A stretch of 40,244 nucleotides of DNA, taken from Kamptonema sp. UHCC 0994. GTDB taxonomy: Bacteria > Cyanobacteriota > Cyanobacteriia > Cyanobacteriales > Microcoleaceae. Where the stretch lies: positions 1-40,244 of the forward strand of contig NZ_JARFTR010000157.1 of the NCBI RefSeq assembly GCF_029167235.1, in the 5' to 3' direction. Below, piece by piece: positions 36,260-40,244 of the stretch; the first letter of the stretch is position 1, and each line of letters opens with the position of its first letter. Under the pieces are notes generated by a model. That model was given only the letters and a program-made list of their open reading frames with translations, made no database searches and was not told where the DNA came from. Position numbers and translations under genes: made by a program.

Positions 36260-36298
36260 TTTAGATTTTAGATTAAAGCATTGAATCTAAAATCTAAA
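36260..36298. repeat. Perfect 15-bp hairpin after atpH
   Basis: TTTAGATTTTAGATT (36260-36274) and AATCTAAAATCTAAA (36284-36298) around a 9-base loop. It is itself a heptamer-type repeat (TTTAGAT). No T-run follows, so it may not terminate, but it could reduce read-through into the next gene. Confidence 0.75.
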
Positions 36299-36333
36299 GC
36301 GTGGAAACTATAAGCGCAAAGGGGTAAGAAATT

Positions 36334-36900
36334 GTGGAAGCTGTAAAACAAGTTTATATCTCGGTGGAAGACTACTTCGCTTTAGAAAAAACGGCGGAGT
36401 GCAGACACGAGTATATTGATGGGGAAATTTTCGCCATGAGTGGAACATCAGATTTTCACAACTTCATTACCCAAAATATTCTTATTGCTCTGCGACAACG
36501 ACTTAGGGGTAGTCCTTGTAAAGTTTTCATGGAAAATGTCCGCTTGCAAGTTGATGAGGGAGTTCGTTATACCTACCCTGATGTGATGGTAACTTGCGAC
36601 GATCGCGACTTGACAGACCGCTATACCAAACGCTATCCAGTGCTGATAGTGGAAGTTTTATCAGACTCCACAGAAGCAGACGATCGCGGTAAAAAAGCGT
36701 CTAAATATCGCCGGATATCGACATTGCAACAGTACGTTTTAGTGTCTCAGTCAGAATGCAGCGTGGAATTATTCAGCCGCACGCAAACATCAAACTGGAT
36801 GCTAACAGAACTATCTACACCCGATAGTATCTTAAACCTCTCTTGCTTAAATCTCGAAATCCCCCTAACCGAGATTTACGAAGCAATAGAATTTAGTTAA
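36334..36900 (+). CDS. Uma2-family (DUF820) PD-(D/E)XK nuclease-like protein
   Basis: 188 residues. Opening SVEDYFALEKTAECRHEYIDGEIFAMSG, then YPDVMVTCDD, PVLIVEVLSDST and YRRISTLQQYVLVSQSE are the family signature; D in YPDV and E in VEVL are the metal-binding acids of the PD-(D/E)XK fold. Such genes are very numerous in cyanobacteria, often near repeats, and their role is not proven. It is placed within the atp operon between delta and alpha, where cyanobacteria normally have no gene, and is flanked by hairpin repeats. The start is GTG 36334; the TAA stop sits in the following repeat. It must be co-transcribed unless the leading hairpin ends the transcript. Confidence 0.88.
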   Translation: MEAVKQVYISVEDYFALEKTAECRHEYIDGEIFAMSGTSDFHNFITQNILIALRQRLRGSPCKVFMENVRLQVDEGVRYTYPDVMVTCDDRDLTDRYTKRYPVLIVEVLSDSTEADDRGKKASKYRRISTLQQYVLVSQSECSVELFSRTQTSNWMLTELSTPDSILNLSCLNLEIPLTEIYEAIEFS

Positions 36901-38592
<1,692 letters not shown>

Positions 38593-38593
38593 A

Positions 38594-38638
38594 TAACGGT
38601 TAACAGTTAACGGTTAACTGTTAACCGTTAACTGTTAA
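38594..38638. repeat. GTTAAC heptamer palindromes between atpA and gamma gene
   Basis: Alternating CGGTTAAC, AGTTAAC and CCGTTAAC units, able to form a hairpin. Confidence 0.75.
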
Positions 38639-38686
38639 GTGTTGAGGTTTAAGTTGAATTTTTTCGGAAGGTAAAAGGATAAATTT

Positions 38687-39637
38687 ATGGCAAATCTAAA
38701 AGCTATTCGCGAGCGGATTAAGTCTGTCAAAAACACTAGAAAGATTACTGAGGCGATGCGTTTAGTGGCTGCTGCTAAGGTGCGCCGCGCTCAGGAACAG
38801 GTGATTGCTACTCGACCTTTTGCGGATCGTTTGGCGCAGGTTTTATACGGTTTGCAGGCACGTTTGCGGTTTGAAGACGCTGATTTGCCGTTGTTGAAGA
38901 AACGGGATATTAAGTCAGTTGGCTTGTTAGTAATCTCAGGCGATCGCGGTTTGTGCGGCGGCTACAATAGCAGTATTATCAAACGGGCGGAGATTCGGGC
39001 TAGAGAGCTGAAGGCGGAAGGAGTTGATTATAAGTTTATACTGGTAGGGCGCAAGGCTATCCAGTATTTTCAGCGCCGCAATGCACCAATTTCTGCTACT
39101 TTTGCTAATTTAGATCAGATTCCAACAGCAGCGGAAGCGTCTAAAGTTGCTGATGAATTGCTGTCTTTATTCTTATCAGGAACTGTGGATAAGATTGAGT
39201 TAGTTTATACCAAGTTTGTGTCGTTGATTAGTTCGCGCCCAGTGATTCAAACTTTGTTACCTCTCGATACACAGGGTTTAGAAGTACAAGATGATGAAAT
39301 TTTCCGCTTAACTTCTGTTGGCGGACAATTTCAAGTATCGCGGGAGAAGGTTACGAATCCTGTGAAAAGTTTGCCGAGAGATATGCTTTTTGAGCAAGAT
39401 CCCGTGCAAATTCTGGATGCTTTGTTACCGCTTTATTTGAATAACCAATTGCTGCGTGCTCTGCAAGAATCGGCGGCGAGTGAGTTAGCGGCGCGGATGA
39501 CGGCGATGAATAATGCTAGTGAGAATGCTAGCGATTTGATTGGGACTTTAACGCTGTCTTATAATAAAGCGCGGCAGGCGGCAATTACTCAAGAAATTCT
39601 AGAGGTTTGCGGTGGCGCTGAGGCCTTGAGAGGTTAA
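38687..39637 (+). CDS. atpG: ATP synthase F1 subunit gamma
   Basis: 316 residues. N-helix [33 protein letters not shown] and C-helix [43 protein letters not shown] (two segments) make the rotor axle; [11 protein letters not shown] is the family motif. It is about 30 residues longer than the E. coli protein, which fits the cyanobacterial insert around residues 198-232, here without the cysteine pair of plant chloroplasts, so no thiol switch. GGAAGG and AAGGA lie ahead of the ATG. Called atpC in cyanobacterial/plastid usage. Confidence 0.96.
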   Translation: MANLKAIRERIKSVKNTRKITEAMRLVAAAKVRRAQEQVIATRPFADRLAQVLYGLQARLRFEDADLPLLKKRDIKSVGLLVISGDRGLCGGYNSSIIKRAEIRARELKAEGVDYKFILVGRKAIQYFQRRNAPISATFANLDQIPTAAEASKVADELLSLFLSGTVDKIELVYTKFVSLISSRPVIQTLLPLDTQGLEVQDDEIFRLTSVGGQFQVSREKVTNPVKSLPRDMLFEQDPVQILDALLPLYLNNQLLRALQESAASELAARMTAMNNASENASDLIGTLTLSYNKARQAAITQEILEVCGGAEALRG

Positions 39638-39670
39638 GTTAGACTTGACAATTTGTGACTTTTATGCTAT

Positions 39671-39699
39671 GCGTCTGGGGTAACTCAGGCGCTTTTTTT
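39671..39699 (+). terminator. Intrinsic terminator of the atp operon
   Basis: GCGTCTG pairs with CAGGCGC (one G-T pair) around an 8-base loop, followed by seven T. It lies 33 bases after the gamma stop codon. Confidence 0.9.
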
Positions 39700-39866
39700 G
39701 GAGTTTTCATCAGCAATATCCATAGCCAAATCGTCACGGCTTACTCCCATTGTTAACAGCGTCCGTATGATTAAATCAAGAGAAACTGATACTTGCAGAT
39801 AGAGCAGAAGGCAGCTATGCTAAAGTTCTAATGGGCTGACAAAGAAAGAGAGCTAACAACTAACAA

Positions 39867-40160
39867 ATGATAATTGAGTGGTTGAAATTCAGGGTTCCTG
39901 CTGAAAAATGCGAGGCTTTTATTCAGCGAGATGAAGAAGTTTGGACGGCTGGATTAAGAAGCTTCCCTGGTTTTCTAGGCAAGGAAACATGGGTAGATTC
40001 AGAGCGAAATGAGGTGATATTTATGATTCGCTGGGAAACTAGAGAACAGTTGAAATCAATCCCGCAAAATAAATTAGATGAAATAGATCTCCAGATGGGG
40101 GATTTGCAGATGCCAATAGTTGAAAGTCGCGAGTATCAGGTACGGAAGTTTTTGCATTAG
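39867..40160 (+). CDS. TIGR03792-family protein (dimeric alpha-beta barrel-like)
   Basis: 97 residues. MIIEWLKFRVPAEKCEAFIQRDEEVWTAGL and GFLGKETWVDSERNEVIFMIRWETREQLKSIP match the TIGR03792 family, known mainly from cyanobacteria. The pattern resembles antibiotic-biosynthesis monooxygenase-type ferredoxin-like domains, but no function is known. The gene begins at ATG 39867, directly after a short CTAACAACTAACAA leader with no Shine-Dalgarno. It is separated from the atp operon by the terminator. Confidence 0.85.
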   Translation: MIIEWLKFRVPAEKCEAFIQRDEEVWTAGLRSFPGFLGKETWVDSERNEVIFMIRWETREQLKSIPQNKLDEIDLQMGDLQMPIVESREYQVRKFLH

Positions 40161-40202
40161 AGTCAAGGGAACTTTTTTAACCATAGATATACACAAATGA
40201 GC

Positions 40203-40244
40203 AGGACTTACTCATTACTTACGTAACGCCGCCATCTTGGCGGT
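40203..40244. repeat. Left half of a MITE-like palindromic element, cut by the window
   Basis: AGGACTTAC then ACGTAACGCCGCCATCTTGGCGG matches the left arm of 9995-10085; the right arm is beyond the edge. Confidence 0.65.

Overview
The window looks like chromosome from a filamentous cyanobacterium, probably of the Oscillatoria/Microcoleus type. The supporting signs are many HIP1 octamers (GCGATCGC), many short tandem heptamer repeats, a high-light-inducible protein, the group 1 sigma factor SigA, an NTRC-type fused thioredoxin reductase, and the cyanobacterial/chloroplast ATP synthase order I-a-c-b'-b-delta-alpha-gamma. Genus is inference; no rRNA or tRNA was seen.

Layout. 1-4.5 kb: an alpha-E protein, an RTX-CAP fusion, a glycerophosphodiester phosphodiesterase and a small tyrosine-phosphatase-like protein, with copies of a GC-rich palindromic repeat between them. 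4.5-7 kb: NTRC and a lone Dpp/Opp-type permease. 6.9-13.2 kb: a glycan/protein-modification island with a TPR-tailed GT4 glycosyltransferase, a two-module FkbM methyltransferase and a methyltransferase-TPR-GT41 (SPINDLY/OGT-like) giant. The last two share the same N-terminal module and are separated by a MITE-like element. 14-15.5 kb: sigA and a 50-residue Hlip converge on a two-way terminator. 15.7-20 kb: a sugar-type ABC ATPase and a GyrA/ParC-family subunit, both carrying low-complexity inserts that look like repeats captured in frame. 20.4-24 kb: a receiver-only regulator, a TPR lipoprotein/secreted protein, a large composite repeat and an NCS2 nucleobase permease. 23.9-32.7 kb: two tandem histidine kinases and, about 5 kb on, a GGDEF protein. 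All three carry the same N-terminal sensor module. Between them lie an Ig/beta-propeller membrane protein with two small hypothetical genes, and a two-gene permease system (YraQ/ArsP-like plus TIGR03943). 33-39.7 kb: the atp operon, interrupted between delta and alpha by a Uma2-family nuclease-like gene flanked by hairpin repeats, and ended by a clear intrinsic terminator. The window ends with a TIGR03792 protein and half of another palindromic element.

Most unusual points: heptamer repeats abut the start codons of six unrelated genes, always with the A/C-rich strand as the sense leader. The same repeats supply stop codons and coding inserts. One sensor module is shared by two kinases (one with a ruined ATP lid) and a diguanylate cyclase. 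One N-terminal module is shared by a methyltransferase and an OGT-like enzyme. A foreign-looking gene sits inside the atp operon. I did not find a convincing new defence or mobile system.
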